A stretch of 64,000 bases of DNA from Taklimakanibacter albus (GTDB lineage Bacteria > Pseudomonadota > Alphaproteobacteria > Rhizobiales > Aestuariivirgaceae): NCBI RefSeq assembly GCF_016595235.1, contig NZ_JAENHL010000008.1, forward strand, positions 1,572,624 through 1,636,623, in the 5' to 3' direction. The notes beneath the pieces were generated by a model. That model did not search any database. It was not told the origin of the DNA and saw only the letters and a list, made by a program, of their open reading frames with translations. Below are positions 43,239 to 52,320 of this stretch, one piece after another (the stretch's first letter is position 1; each line of letters starts with the position of its first letter). Position numbers and translations under genes: made by a program.

Positions 43239-44363
43239 TCATGATGTCTTGAAGCGGCGCGGGCTGAAGCCCGATATGTCGGTCGCCGTCTTTCCCCTCA
43301 GGATGAGATCGGCGACGACCGCACCGGTCGCCGGCCCGAGCTGGAAGCCATGGCCGGAAAATCCGAAAGCATGGATGAGGCCGTCGCGCACCGGGCTCGG
43401 CCCCAGAATGGGGAGCGAGTCCGGCGTCTTGCCTTCGACGCCGGACCACGTGCGCAGGAAGGTTCGGCCCTTCAGCATCGGCAGGATGTCGATGGCGATC
43501 CGCGAGGCGTCGAAGACATTCTGCGGCACATAAGAGGCGCGCGACGTATCGAGATCGGCGCGGCCCGGCCCACGCCCGAACAGCAGATTGCCGCGGCCGA
43601 TCTGGCGGGCATAGAAGAAACGGCCATTGACCGGATAGTCGACGGTCGCCGTCACCTGGCGCGCAAAAGGCTCGCTCACCACCATTTGCGGCGCCATCAC
43701 GTCGAGCGGATAGTCCTCGCCGAAGTGCTGCGCGATACGATTGCCCCAGGCGCCCGCGGCATTGACGAGAATGGGGCTGCGAATGACCGCGCCCTTGCCG
43801 GTCGCGATCTCGAAGCGGCCATTGTGATAACCGAGCGAGGTCACCGGCTCTTGCTCGCGGATCGTCACGCCGAGCTTGCGCACGGCACGGGCGAAGACCG
43901 GCGTCACGAGGCGTGGATTGGCGGCACCGTCGGTCGCCACGTAAATGCCGCCCAGCATGCGCCGGCCGATCCAGGGGAAACGTTTGGCGACAGCGGCGCC
44001 CGACAGCATTTCGGCGCCGACCCCAAACGCATTCGCCTCGGGCGCCCATTTCTCCACCGCGGCCAGATGATCCTCACGGTCGCAGATCTCGACATGGCCG
44101 GTGAATTCCGTCTCGCAGTCATGACCGATCAGATCCTTGAGCTTCCGCCAGATCTCGCGCGCCCTGAGGCTCAACGACAGCTCGGCCATGGCACGGCCAT
44201 TGGTGCGCAGGCCACCAAAATTCACACCGCTCGCCTGCGCGCCGACCGTACCTTTCTCGAGCACGGTTACGCGCTTGCCGGCGAGCGCCAGATGATAGGC
44301 CGAAGCCACACCGGCAATGCCGCCGCCGATGATCGCGATATCGGTTTCGGTCGTCTCAGCCAT
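43239..44363 (-). CDS. FAD-dependent amino acid/amine oxidase, beta subunit (DAO family)
   Basis: This 374-residue flavoprotein has an N-terminal Rossmann motif (DIAIIGGGIAGVASAYHLAL), the DAO-type GVNFGGLRTNGRAMAELSLS and a C-terminal FGFSGHGFQLGPATGAVVAD. It resembles the catalytic B subunits of octopine/nopaline oxidase (OoxB/NoxB), HcnC and heteromeric D-hydroxyproline dehydrogenase. It overlaps the partner subunit by 8 bases. It is expected to oxidise the C-N bond of a secondary amine or N-alkylated amino acid at the membrane. Substrate unknown. Confidence 0.88.
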   Translation of the reverse strand: MAETTETDIAIIGGGIAGVASAYHLALAGKRVTVLEKGTVGAQASGVNFGGLRTNGRAMAELSLSLRAREIWRKLKDLIGHDCETEFTGHVEICDREDHLAAVEKWAPEANAFGVGAEMLSGAAVAKRFPWIGRRMLGGIYVATDGAANPRLVTPVFARAVRKLGVTIREQEPVTSLGYHNGRFEIATGKGAVIRSPILVNAAGAWGNRIAQHFGEDYPLDVMAPQMVVSEPFARQVTATVDYPVNGRFFYARQIGRGNLLFGRGPGRADLDTSRASYVPQNVFDASRIAIDILPMLKGRTFLRTWSGVEGKTPDSLPILGPSPVRDGLIHAFGFSGHGFQLGPATGAVVADLILRGKTATDISGFSPRRFKTS

Positions 44364-45783
44364 CTTCCAGAACCTTGTCGGCCTGCTCCAGCCATTGCTG
44401 AACCTGAACGGCGCCTTCCGCCTTGCCGGCAGCCGCCTTGTAATGAAGCGGCTTCACCGGTGCCTGGCCGCGCAGCCGCCCGACCTCTTCGAGCGGGCGG
44501 CCGGTTTCGGCGGCGAGAAGCTCGGCCAGGACATGACCGCAGACGCGGCCCTGGCAACGGCCCATGCCTGGCCGTGCAAAGGCCTTGAGCCGGTTGACGT
44601 CATTTGGCTCCAGCTCGGTGATGGCGGCGCGCACCTCGCCGAAGGTCACATTCTCGCAGCGGCAGAGGATGGTTTCGTCCGGCGTATCGGCCAGCCATTC
44701 GGCCGGCAGCGGGAAGCTTTGCTCGATACCCTCTCTGAAGATCGCCTGGCGCTTGAGCGCACGGCGAATGACACTTTGCCGTTCCGCGGAAACCGGCAGC
44801 CCCAGATCGGCAAGGACCGCCCAGGCGGCGCGTTCGCCCGTGAGCTCGGCCACATCGGCGCCACCGATCGCATGACCATCGCCCGCGACATAGACACCCT
44901 CGGCCACCCGGCCCTCGCCGTCATGGGCGAGAACCCATTGCCGGAATGTCCGATCGAAACGCGTGCGGGCTCCCGCCAGCTCGGCGAGCTGCATCTCGGG
45001 ATTGAGGCCGAAGCCCAGGCCGACTGCATCGCAAGCGAGCCACTGCTTCTTTCCACCCTTTTCGAAACTGATGGCCGTCACCGATTGTGTCCCCTCGACA
45101 CGGGCGAGACGGACGCCTTCATGAAGGGCCACGCCCTTCGCCTTGAGGTCGCGGCGGAATTTTAGCCCCCTGAACATGAGGCGCGGCAAAGCGAGCAGCT
45201 TGAGGCTTGCCGCGATCTTATTGGCGAAAGCGGACGTGTCGAGCACCGCCACGACATGGGCGCCCGCCTTCATATATTGCCAGGCGACGAGATAAAGCAG
45301 CGGACCGGCGCCGGCGAAAACCACCTGGCGTCCGATGGCGCAAGCTTGATGCTTCAAGGCAATCTGGGCGCCGCCCAAAGTGAACACACCCGGCAAGGTC
45401 CAGCCCGGTATTGGCAGGATTCTGTCCATGGCGCCGGTGGTGAGCACCAGGCGATCGAAGGGAATTTCGTCGACGCCCTTCGGACCGTTGGTGAAGACCT
45501 TGCGGTCGAAGATGTTCCAGACCAGCGCATTGGGCCGGTAGTCGATGCTGCCGGCAAGCGCATCGAAGCTCCGATGCAGTGCCGTCGCTTTCTCCGCCTC
45601 GCTGCCATAGACTTCGTCGGCCTGGCGCCCGAAGCCCGCCGGCTGACGTCGGTAAATCTGGCCGCCGCTCGCCGGCGCCTCGCTGATGCCGGTGATGTTC
45701 CGACAGCCTTGGCGGAGCAAGGTCTCGGCCGCGCGTGTGCCGGCCGGGCCACTGCCGATGATGACGATCTTCTCAAGCGACAT
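44356..45783 (-). CDS. Amine oxidase alpha subunit, FAD/NAD(P)-binding with C-terminal Fe-S motif
   Basis: This 475-residue protein is like OoxA/NoxA and HcnB. It has a dinucleotide fold (KIVIIGSGPAGTRAAETLLR), a second fold (RQVVFAGAGPLLYLVAWQYM) and a C-terminal BFD-like cysteine domain: ETILCRCENVTFGEVRAAIT and ARPGMGRCQGRVCGHVLAEL, four Cys for an Fe-S cluster. It passes electrons from the DAO-type subunit. It overlaps both the 2Fe-2S gene (11 bases) and the DAO gene (8 bases), so all three are made together. The ATG at 45783 matches family length. Confidence 0.9.
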   Translation of the reverse strand: MSLEKIVIIGSGPAGTRAAETLLRQGCRNITGISEAPASGGQIYRRQPAGFGRQADEVYGSEAEKATALHRSFDALAGSIDYRPNALVWNIFDRKVFTNGPKGVDEIPFDRLVLTTGAMDRILPIPGWTLPGVFTLGGAQIALKHQACAIGRQVVFAGAGPLLYLVAWQYMKAGAHVVAVLDTSAFANKIAASLKLLALPRLMFRGLKFRRDLKAKGVALHEGVRLARVEGTQSVTAISFEKGGKKQWLACDAVGLGFGLNPEMQLAELAGARTRFDRTFRQWVLAHDGEGRVAEGVYVAGDGHAIGGADVAELTGERAAWAVLADLGLPVSAERQSVIRRALKRQAIFREGIEQSFPLPAEWLADTPDETILCRCENVTFGEVRAAITELEPNDVNRLKAFARPGMGRCQGRVCGHVLAELLAAETGRPLEEVGRLRGQAPVKPLHYKAAAGKAEGAVQVQQWLEQADKVLEDG

Positions 45784-46093
45784 GGTGCTGCGGGTCGGCC
45801 GTGTAGATGTCCATTCCGCCCTCGACATAGGTCGTGCAGGCGCGGACGCGCTCGCCGTCGGCGCGGTACATCCAGCAATCCTGACAGGCGCCCATATTAC
45901 AGAAGCCGGCGCGTGGACCGTCTCCGAATTCTGACTGGCGCAGATGCCGCCCGGCGAGCAGCACCGCGGTGAGCACCGTGTCGCCGGCAAGACAAGAAAA
46001 CCGCTTGCCATCGATCTTGATCTCGACAGCCGGCCGCGCCTGCTCGCCGAGTCGCACGAATTGGCCGCCTCCGATATTTTGTTCATCCTTCAT
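45773..46093 (-). CDS. 2Fe-2S ferredoxin-like gamma subunit of the amine oxidase
   Basis: This 106-residue protein has a ferredoxin-like fold: VEIKIDGKRFSCLAGDTVLT, then AGFCNMGACQDCWMYRADGE and VRACTTYV, giving the four Cys of a 2Fe-2S cluster (C-x4-C-x2-C...C). It matches the small C/HcnA/LhpE-type subunits of three-component opine and hydroxyproline oxidases. It is the first of the three oxidase subunits in transcription order, 78 bases after the lyase gene. Confidence 0.9.
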   Translation of the reverse strand: MKDEQNIGGGQFVRLGEQARPAVEIKIDGKRFSCLAGDTVLTAVLLAGRHLRQSEFGDGPRAGFCNMGACQDCWMYRADGERVRACTTYVEGGMDIYTADPQHHVA

Positions 46094-46171
46094 GGGAGCA
46101 TCTAAGCGTCTGCGGCATGCCGCTTTGTGTCGAAGAGAGCCTGAAACGCGGCAAAATCTTCCAAAAGCGCT

Positions 46172-47683
46172 TCAGGATTCTGCGGTTTTCATGAGGGTGC
46201 AAATCTGCGATTCGAGACGTTGCCGCGCCGCCGTGACGGCGGACAGACGCGCGCGCAGCTCGTCGGCATCGCGATCGGCTTCCTCCTCGAGCGTGGCGCA
46301 GAGCTTGCGTGTCTCGGAGGGCGAGGCCGATCCGGCCGATTGGCGCCGGCGCACCGCCTTGGCGGGGTCGAGCACGCCAAGCAGATCGGCAGCGGCGACC
46401 GGTAAGGATCGGCCCATCACGCGCTCGAAGGCCTGACACAGATCGCTTTCACGCATATCCATCGCGCCGAGATCGCGCGCTATCGCGTCGCGCACGAGAT
46501 CGGCGACGACATGATGCGCCTGGCGGAAGGACAGGCCGCATTGGCGGACCAGCTCATCGGCAAGATCGGTCGCGGTCGAAAAACCTTCCGCGGCGCGCTT
46601 GGCCATGACGCCGGGCCGTGGCTCGATGCGGTCGGCCACCAGCGCCGCGATCTTCACCGCATTCAGGCTCAGGCGCAGCGCCGGCCAGAGTGGCGCCAAA
46701 GCCCCGCGGCTCGTATCGCCGGCATGGCTAAAGTGCCCGCCTTTGAAGATGGTGAAGGTTGCGGTGAGGCCGCCCAGAACCTCGCCCGAGGCGCTTTTCA
46801 GGAACTCGACGGCGATCGGGTTCTTCTTCTGCGGCATGATACTGGAAATGCCGGCGATGTTGTCCGGGAAGGAGACCAGTCCGAATTCCGGCGTCGCCCA
46901 GACATAGAGATCCTGAGCGAAACGGCCCCAGGTCGAAGCGAGGCTCAGCATGGCGAGCGCCGCGTCCCAGGCATAATCGCGCGACGCGACGGCGTCCTGC
47001 GTATGGAGGCGCACATTGTCGAAGCCGAGCAGGTCGGCGACCAGATCGCGGTCGATCGCGAAGGACGTGCCGGCCAGCGCGCAGGCGCCCAGGGGGCAGC
47101 TGTTCGCCGCTTCATAGGCGCGGAACAGGCGCTCCGCGTCACGTGTCAACGCCGTCGCGATGCCGGCGAGATAGAAGCCGAAGGTGATGGGCTGCGCCAG
47201 CTGCAGATGCGTATAGCCCGGCATCACCATGTCGGCGAAAGACAGGGCACGCTCGGTTAGGACACGCCGCCAGTCGATCACGGCGGCGATCATCTCCGCC
47301 AGCAAAGAGCGCATGGCGAGCCGGTCGAGCGTGGCGTTGATGTCGTTGCGGCTGCGGGCGATATGAAGCCTGCCGCCTGCTTCCGCGCCGGCCCGCACCA
47401 TCAGCGCCGCCTCGAAATTGAAATAGCCGTCCTCGCGGGAGGGATCACGCGGAATGGCGGCGATCCCCTCGCCACGGATGGCCGTCAGCGCCTCGGCGAG
47501 CTTCAGCGCGTCGCGTGCCGATACCAGCCCCATGCGTTCCAGCATGATCAGATGCGCCTCGTTGACGGCGCAGAGATCGTCGATGCCGCCGCCAAGCTCG
47601 CGCTCGATACGCGGCCGGAAAACCAGATCGAGAATTTCCGGCGCCAGTGGCTCCGACAGACGGGGCGAGATCTGCTGGGTCAC
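46172..47683 (-). CDS. Argininosuccinate-lyase-family enzyme
   Basis: The protein has 503 residues in the aspartase/fumarase superfamily. Family regions are GRLHIARSRNDINATLDRLA, PGYTHLQLAQPITFGFYLAG and the signature SSIMPQKKNPIAVEFLKSAS, with the later FSTATDLADELVRQCGLSFR typical of argininosuccinate lyase. The catalytic Ser lies in the signature loop (SS before IMPQKKNP). No arg genes are near, and an oxidase operon surrounds it, so it is probably not the housekeeping enzyme. It may release fumarate from an N-(1,2-dicarboxyethyl) compound, as the related EDDS lyase does. The start is a GTG at 47683 that begins 4 bases past the cupin stop; the C-terminal tail (about 450-503) is unusually long. 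Confidence 0.85.
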   Translation of the reverse strand: MTQQISPRLSEPLAPEILDLVFRPRIERELGGGIDDLCAVNEAHLIMLERMGLVSARDALKLAEALTAIRGEGIAAIPRDPSREDGYFNFEAALMVRAGAEAGGRLHIARSRNDINATLDRLAMRSLLAEMIAAVIDWRRVLTERALSFADMVMPGYTHLQLAQPITFGFYLAGIATALTRDAERLFRAYEAANSCPLGACALAGTSFAIDRDLVADLLGFDNVRLHTQDAVASRDYAWDAALAMLSLASTWGRFAQDLYVWATPEFGLVSFPDNIAGISSIMPQKKNPIAVEFLKSASGEVLGGLTATFTIFKGGHFSHAGDTSRGALAPLWPALRLSLNAVKIAALVADRIEPRPGVMAKRAAEGFSTATDLADELVRQCGLSFRQAHHVVADLVRDAIARDLGAMDMRESDLCQAFERVMGRSLPVAAADLLGVLDPAKAVRRRQSAGSASPSETRKLCATLEEEADRDADELRARLSAVTAARQRLESQICTLMKTAES

Positions 47684-47687
47684 GGGA

Positions 47688-48158
47688 TCAATAAGGTGTG
47701 CCGTCCTTGCGGACGAAGCGGCGGCCGCGGCCGTCCGGGATCTGCAGGAGATCGTGGTCGGGATAGGTCGAGGTATTCTGCTCATCGAAACTCGCCACCT
47801 CGACGAAGGCAGCCGGCCGCCCGCTGCGATTGACGATCTGATGGCCGTTGGAGGCACCAGCCGGGAAGCCCGCAATATGGCCGGCGCGCATGATTTCTTC
47901 GCCGTCATCGGTGACGAGCGTCAATTCACCCTCGGTGACGATGATGAGCTCATCCTCATGACTGTGCCAGACGCGCAGCGACGAGGCGCAGCCGGGCGGC
48001 AGTTCGACGTGAACAGCGGAGAGATGCTTCAGCTGGGCGAGCGGCCCGATGCGGCGCTTGCGGCGCCCGTTCACCGGCTGCTGAAAGGCTTCGGGATAGG
48101 TCGACTTGGTGTCCGCCTCGAGGCTCGACGGGTCGATCGGACTGATCTTCTTGCGCAT
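47688..48158 (-). CDS. Cupin-domain protein
   Basis: The 156 residues include a single cupin fold: LRVWHSHEDELIIVTEGELT (HxH...E metal motif 1), then TDDGEEIMRAGHIAGFPAGA and NGHQIVN (motif 2 His). AAGGAG lies 7 bases before the ATG at 48158. Single-domain cupins of this kind may be sensors, isomerases or metal-binding helpers; the function here is unknown. It is within the oxidase-lyase operon, 4 bases before the lyase gene. Confidence 0.87.
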   Translation of the reverse strand: MRKKISPIDPSSLEADTKSTYPEAFQQPVNGRRKRRIGPLAQLKHLSAVHVELPPGCASSLRVWHSHEDELIIVTEGELTLVTDDGEEIMRAGHIAGFPAGASNGHQIVNRSGRPAAFVEVASFDEQNTSTYPDHDLLQIPDGRGRRFVRKDGTPY

Positions 48159-48260
48159 CACGCAACTCCTTGAATTTGTCGCGCCCAGACTAAGCAGGGC
48201 ATCGGAAAGAACTTGCCGTTTTCAGGCCCAGGCGGGAATGAAACAGGCAGGCGCATCGCC

Positions 48261-49709
48261 TCAGTCGGCGATATAGGCGGTCTTCGTCTCGGTGAAGAAT
48301 TCGACGGCGCCGAGACCCATCTCCTTCGGCCCATAGGCCGAGGCGCCACGGCCGCCGAAGGGCACATGATAGTCGGAGCCCACCGTCGGGAGATTCACCA
48401 TCACCATGCCGGCGGTGCTCGCCCGCATGAAGGCGCGGGCCTTGGCATGGGATGAGGTGAAAATGCCGGCGCTCAAGCCATATTCGGTGGCATTGGCGAT
48501 CCTTACCGCGGCATCGAAGTCTTGTGCCTTGAAGATCGAAATGACCGGGCCGAAGACTTCCTCGCGGTTGATGATCTGGCGCATGTCGCCGCGCGTGAAG
48601 ATCGCCGGCGAGAAGAAATAACCTTGCGTCTCGCGGTCGAGACGATCTCCGCCGTAACGGCGTTCGGCGCCGTCCTGCTCAGCCTCCGCTACGAAGCCCG
48701 ATACACGTTGCAACTGCGGCGCGCTGGCGAGCGGGCCGATATCGCTCTTGGGATCGAGCGCGTGGCCGATGCGCAGCGCCCGCGTGCGCACCAGAAGCTC
48801 CTCGACAAAACGCTCATGGATGGCGGCGTCGACGATGATGCGGCTCGACGCGGTGCAGCGCTGTCCGGTCGAATAGAAACCGCCCTTGATCACGGCATCG
48901 ACCGCTTTCGCCATATCGGCATCGCTCGCGACATAAAGCGGGTTCTTGCCGCCGAGCTCGAGCTGAAGACGGACGCCGCGATCAACGACATCCTTGGCAA
49001 TACGCCGGCCAACGGCGCCGGAACCGGTAAAACTCACCCCGTCGATGCCCTGGTCAGACACCAGCGCGGCACCTGTCTCGGCTCCCCCCATCACCAGCTG
49101 GAAGACGCCCGGCGGCACGCCTGCCTCATGCAGGATCTTCGCCAGCTCCCAGGCAATGGCATTAGTGAGATCGGCGGGCTTCAGGATGGCGCAATTGCCA
49201 TAGGCCAGCGCCGGCGCCGATTTCCAGACCGGAATGGAGAACGGAAAATTCCACGGCGTGATCAGCGCCATGACGCCGACCGGCTCGCGGCGCATGTCGA
49301 TATCGACGCCGGCCCGTACCGAGCGCAGGCTGGCACCCGCCATACGCACGGCTTCTCCGGCGAAGTAACGGAAGGTTTCGCCCGCTTTCATGACCTCGGC
49401 CTTCGCTTCCACCAAGGTCTTGCCTTCCTCACGCGACAAGAGGACAGCAAGCTCGTCCTTGCGGCGGATGACGATGTCCGCCGCCCTGTTCAAAATGTCC
49501 TGGCGCTTCTGCGGGGTTTCGGCGCTCCAGCCCGGCAGCGCCTGATGCGCGGCGGTCACCGCGTCGGCAACATCCGAGGGGCTCGCCATTGCGAAACGGC
49601 CGATGCTCTCCGAGAGATCCGACGGATTGCGGCGCTCGCTATAAGCTTCCGCGGGGCGCCATTCGCCATTGATGTAATTCGGCCTGATCCCGGATGTGCT
49701 GCTGTCCAT
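48261..49709 (-). CDS. NAD(P)-dependent aldehyde dehydrogenase, KGSADH/SSADH-like
   Basis: This 482-residue aldehyde dehydrogenase has PWNFPFSIPVWKSAPALAYG (cofactor site), GSGAVGRRIA, the catalytic Glu in LELGGKNPLYV and catalytic Cys in STGQRCTASSR. The C-terminal GMVMVNLPTVGSDYHVPFGG pattern matches 2-oxoglutarate-semialdehyde dehydrogenases rather than betaine aldehyde dehydrogenases. It is the first gene of the leftward operon and would convert a semialdehyde product of the oxidase route to a central dicarboxylate. The ATG at 49709 is chosen by family length. Confidence 0.9.
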   Translation of the reverse strand: MDSSTSGIRPNYINGEWRPAEAYSERRNPSDLSESIGRFAMASPSDVADAVTAAHQALPGWSAETPQKRQDILNRAADIVIRRKDELAVLLSREEGKTLVEAKAEVMKAGETFRYFAGEAVRMAGASLRSVRAGVDIDMRREPVGVMALITPWNFPFSIPVWKSAPALAYGNCAILKPADLTNAIAWELAKILHEAGVPPGVFQLVMGGAETGAALVSDQGIDGVSFTGSGAVGRRIAKDVVDRGVRLQLELGGKNPLYVASDADMAKAVDAVIKGGFYSTGQRCTASSRIIVDAAIHERFVEELLVRTRALRIGHALDPKSDIGPLASAPQLQRVSGFVAEAEQDGAERRYGGDRLDRETQGYFFSPAIFTRGDMRQIINREEVFGPVISIFKAQDFDAAVRIANATEYGLSAGIFTSSHAKARAFMRASTAGMVMVNLPTVGSDYHVPFGGRGASAYGPKEMGLGAVEFFTETKTAYIAD

Positions 49710-49889
49710 GCCCGCTCTCGATTGCAAGAAGATTCCCAGGCCCCGTGATACGCGACGGGTCCGGCATGCAATTTTGTTTTGCTTCGCGGCTTCGGCAGAA
49801 TGTTTCCGGCCCCTCCCGGAATTCGAGAGAAATCTTTCGCATCCACTCGCTACCTCTCTGCATCATCTCAGCGGCATCCAAGGTGACCT

Positions 49890-51032
49890 ATGCGCATTGA
49901 CCTGTTCGAGCTCGAAAGAAACCAGTCGATCTGGGAGAACACGGTCAAATACAACCTGACCGAAAGCGGGCTGCATCCCTTCACGCTGCGTGAAATCCTG
50001 TCCGGCGACGAGATCGAGGCGCTGCTCGATCTGCCGCTCGGCTATGGCCATACCGAAGGCGAGCCGGCTCTGCGCGAGGCCATCGCTTCCCTGCATCCGG
50101 GTGCGACGGCAGAAAATGTCCTCGTCACCACCGGCAGCAGCGAGGCGAATATGCTGACGGTGATGAGCACGCTGGAGCCGGGCGATGAAGCCATCATCAT
50201 CACGCCGACCTTCATGCAGGCGCCCGGCCTCGCCAAGGCGTTGGGTGCGAAGGTGCATCTCTGCCCCTTACGGCTCGACCACGACCGGTGGATTCTCGAT
50301 TTCGATGAGTTGGGCAAGAAGCTCAACGGCAAGACACGCCTGATCAGCCTGTGTAATCCAAACAACCCGACCGGCTCAATCCTGGGCGTTGACGAACGCG
50401 CCGCCCTGATTGCTCTCTGCGCCGAGCGCGATATCCACCTTCATTCAGACGAGATCTATCGCGGCACCGAGCTCGCCGGCGATGAAATCGTGACACTCCA
50501 TGGCTCAGCACCCAAGACGATCGTCACCGGCGGCACCGCCAAGGGCATGGCGCTGGCCGGCTTGCGCATCGGCTGGATGGTGGCGCCCGAGCCCATCATC
50601 GAAAAGGCGATGCGGCACCAGGACTATACGACGATCGGCAGCAACATTCCGGGCCAGCGCGTGGCGCTCCATGCCCTGCAGCCGGAAAAACGCGCCAGGA
50701 TCCTGGCGCGCAACCGCGAGGTGCTCGCCGGCAATCTCGACCAGATGCGGCAATGGATCGAAGGCCGGCCGGAGCTGTTCAGCTGGGTGCCGCCCCAGGC
50801 CGGCGCCATGGCCTTCCTGCGCTATACCTTGCCCGACAGTTCAGAGAATCTTTGCCGCAAGCTCAGGGAAAAGAAGAGCGTCTTCGTGGTGGCAGGCAGC
50901 TGGTTCGCTATGGAGAATCATTTGCGCTTCGGCATCGGCGGCGAAGCCGAGGCGCTGCGTGAGGCACTCACGCTGATCGATGACTTCCTTGCCGAGGAAT
51001 ATGGCGCATCTTCTAAGCGCGTGCTGGCCTGA
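49890..51032 (+). CDS. Class I/II PLP-dependent aminotransferase
   Basis: This 380-residue fold-type I enzyme has the cofactor loop VTTGSSEANMLTVMSTLEPG, the Asn-Pro motif SLCNPNNPTGSILGV, the Asp in DIHLHSDEIYRGTEL and the Schiff-base lysine in GGTAKGMALAGLRIGW. It resembles aspartate/capreomycidine-synthase-like aminotransferases. It is divergent from the aldehyde dehydrogenase across 180 bases and so probably belongs to the same pathway, handling the amino acid released by the oxidase or lyase. Its 3' end overlaps the convergent membrane-protein gene by 20 bases. Confidence 0.88.
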   Translation: MRIDLFELERNQSIWENTVKYNLTESGLHPFTLREILSGDEIEALLDLPLGYGHTEGEPALREAIASLHPGATAENVLVTTGSSEANMLTVMSTLEPGDEAIIITPTFMQAPGLAKALGAKVHLCPLRLDHDRWILDFDELGKKLNGKTRLISLCNPNNPTGSILGVDERAALIALCAERDIHLHSDEIYRGTELAGDEIVTLHGSAPKTIVTGGTAKGMALAGLRIGWMVAPEPIIEKAMRHQDYTTIGSNIPGQRVALHALQPEKRARILARNREVLAGNLDQMRQWIEGRPELFSWVPPQAGAMAFLRYTLPDSSENLCRKLREKKSVFVVAGSWFAMENHLRFGIGGEAEALREALTLIDDFLAEEYGASSKRVLA

Positions 51033-51495
51033 AGCGGCTCACCGCGCGCACGCCGATGACGATGAAGACGATGAGCGCAATGACCTGCGCCACCGCGAAA
51101 GGCGCCTCGGCCCCGGTCGGCGCCATTGCCTGCAGGAACGGAATCTTCTGGAAAGCCTGGGCGATGGTGACGAAGATCAGCAGGTAAAGACTCGCCACGA
51201 TGCCGACGGCATAGATCCAGCGCCAAGCGCCGACGCGGCCTTGCCGATGCGCGATGAGCCAGGCGATGAGGATCACCGTCGAGACGAGGCCAGTCGCGAA
51301 GGCCGGCGTGATGCCGGTGAAAGGAAAAATGAAGCCGGTCAAGGTGACGGCGACGGCCGTAAAAAAGAACCACCTTGTCCAGACGGTTGAATGGTGTCCG
51401 CCGAACAGCCCTGAGGTTGCGCTGATACCGAAGCCGATGGCGACGAAGCTCAGAAGCGTATGCACGACCGTGAGAATCCAAACATAGCTGGACAT
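51013..51495 (-). CDS. Four-helix membrane protein of unknown function
   Basis: This 160-residue protein has four or five membrane segments: WILTVVHTLLSFVAIGFGIS, WFFFTAVAVTLTGFIFPFTG, TGLVSTVILIAWLIAHRQGR, YAVGIVASLYLLIFVTIAQA and FAVAQVIALIVFIVIGVRAV. I do not recognise the family; similar small proteins are annotated as hypothetical in Rhizobiales. It overlaps the aminotransferase tail by 20 bases on the opposite strand and has no obvious partner. Confidence 0.75.
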   Translation of the reverse strand: MSSYVWILTVVHTLLSFVAIGFGISATSGLFGGHHSTVWTRWFFFTAVAVTLTGFIFPFTGITPAFATGLVSTVILIAWLIAHRQGRVGAWRWIYAVGIVASLYLLIFVTIAQAFQKIPFLQAMAPTGAEAPFAVAQVIALIVFIVIGVRAVSRFRPARA

Positions 51496-51552
51496 GATCG
51501 ACCCCTTCCCCGGCCGGCTGACGCTAGCCGAGTCGGAAGAGCCGCGCCAGCG

Positions 51553-52320
51553 TCACGTCGCTAGATGAGCGCGTGTCTCGGCAACCGCCGGTAGCGTCGC
51601 CCCCTTGGGCACGAATTCCAGGCCCGCCGCGCCGGCATAACCCTGACCTTCGATCCAGGCGAGTGCCTCGGCCAAAGCGAGCCCGCCGGTGCCCGGCTGA
51701 TGCCGGCCGGGATGATCGGCGATATGGAGATGCGCGATGCGGTCGATCCGGCCCGCCAGCACGTGTGACGGTTCTTCGCCCATCACCATCGAATGATAGA
51801 TGTCGTAGAGCAGCTTGATCTCCGGGTGGCCGACGGCATCGACGATATCGAGCCCTTCCTCGGTCGAGGAGAGATAATAACCCGGATGATCGATGCGCGT
51901 GTTCAGCGGCTCGAGGGCCAGGACCACGCCGGTACCGGCTAGGAGGCCGGCGGCGCGGCCGAGCGCGACGATGATCGCCTGGTGCTGCTCAGCGCGCGGC
52001 TGTCCCGGCAGCTCATTCCCGGCCTGCGCGATCAGCACCGGCGCCGCGAGACGCCGAGCCACGGCGATGCTCAGTTCGAGGCCGGCCAGGAACTCATCGT
52101 GGCACGCGGGATCGGTCAGGTCGGCCACCGGCTCGGCCAGCAGACCGGTGATGGCGAGACCGAGCTCACGTCGTGCTCTGTCGATGGCCTCAATGTCCTT
52201 GTTGCGCCAGTGCCAGAACTCGATCCTGTCGAATCCCGCCTCGGCGGCAAGACGCATACGACTCGCGACGTCCGGTTCTTCCTTGACGAACAACATCTCG
52301 ATACAGGCGGAGAGGCGCAT
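51553..52320 (-). CDS. Hydroxypyruvate isomerase-like TIM-barrel protein
   Basis: The 255 residues form a xylose-isomerase-like TIM barrel. The Hyi-type motifs are ALEPLNTRIDHPGYYLSS, IKLLYDIYHSMVMGE and HLHIADHPGRHQPGTG, carrying metal-binding Glu, Asp and His. It would isomerise a small ketose or hydroxy-acid such as hydroxypyruvate/tartronate semialdehyde. It shares one base with the GMC oxidoreductase upstream (TGATG), so both belong to the leftward operon of the 51553-59947 island. The exact substrate is not set by sequence. Confidence 0.82.
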   Translation of the reverse strand: MRLSACIEMLFVKEEPDVASRMRLAAEAGFDRIEFWHWRNKDIEAIDRARRELGLAITGLLAEPVADLTDPACHDEFLAGLELSIAVARRLAAPVLIAQAGNELPGQPRAEQHQAIIVALGRAAGLLAGTGVVLALEPLNTRIDHPGYYLSSTEEGLDIVDAVGHPEIKLLYDIYHSMVMGEEPSHVLAGRIDRIAHLHIADHPGRHQPGTGGLALAEALAWIEGQGYAGAAGLEFVPKGATLPAVAETRAHLAT

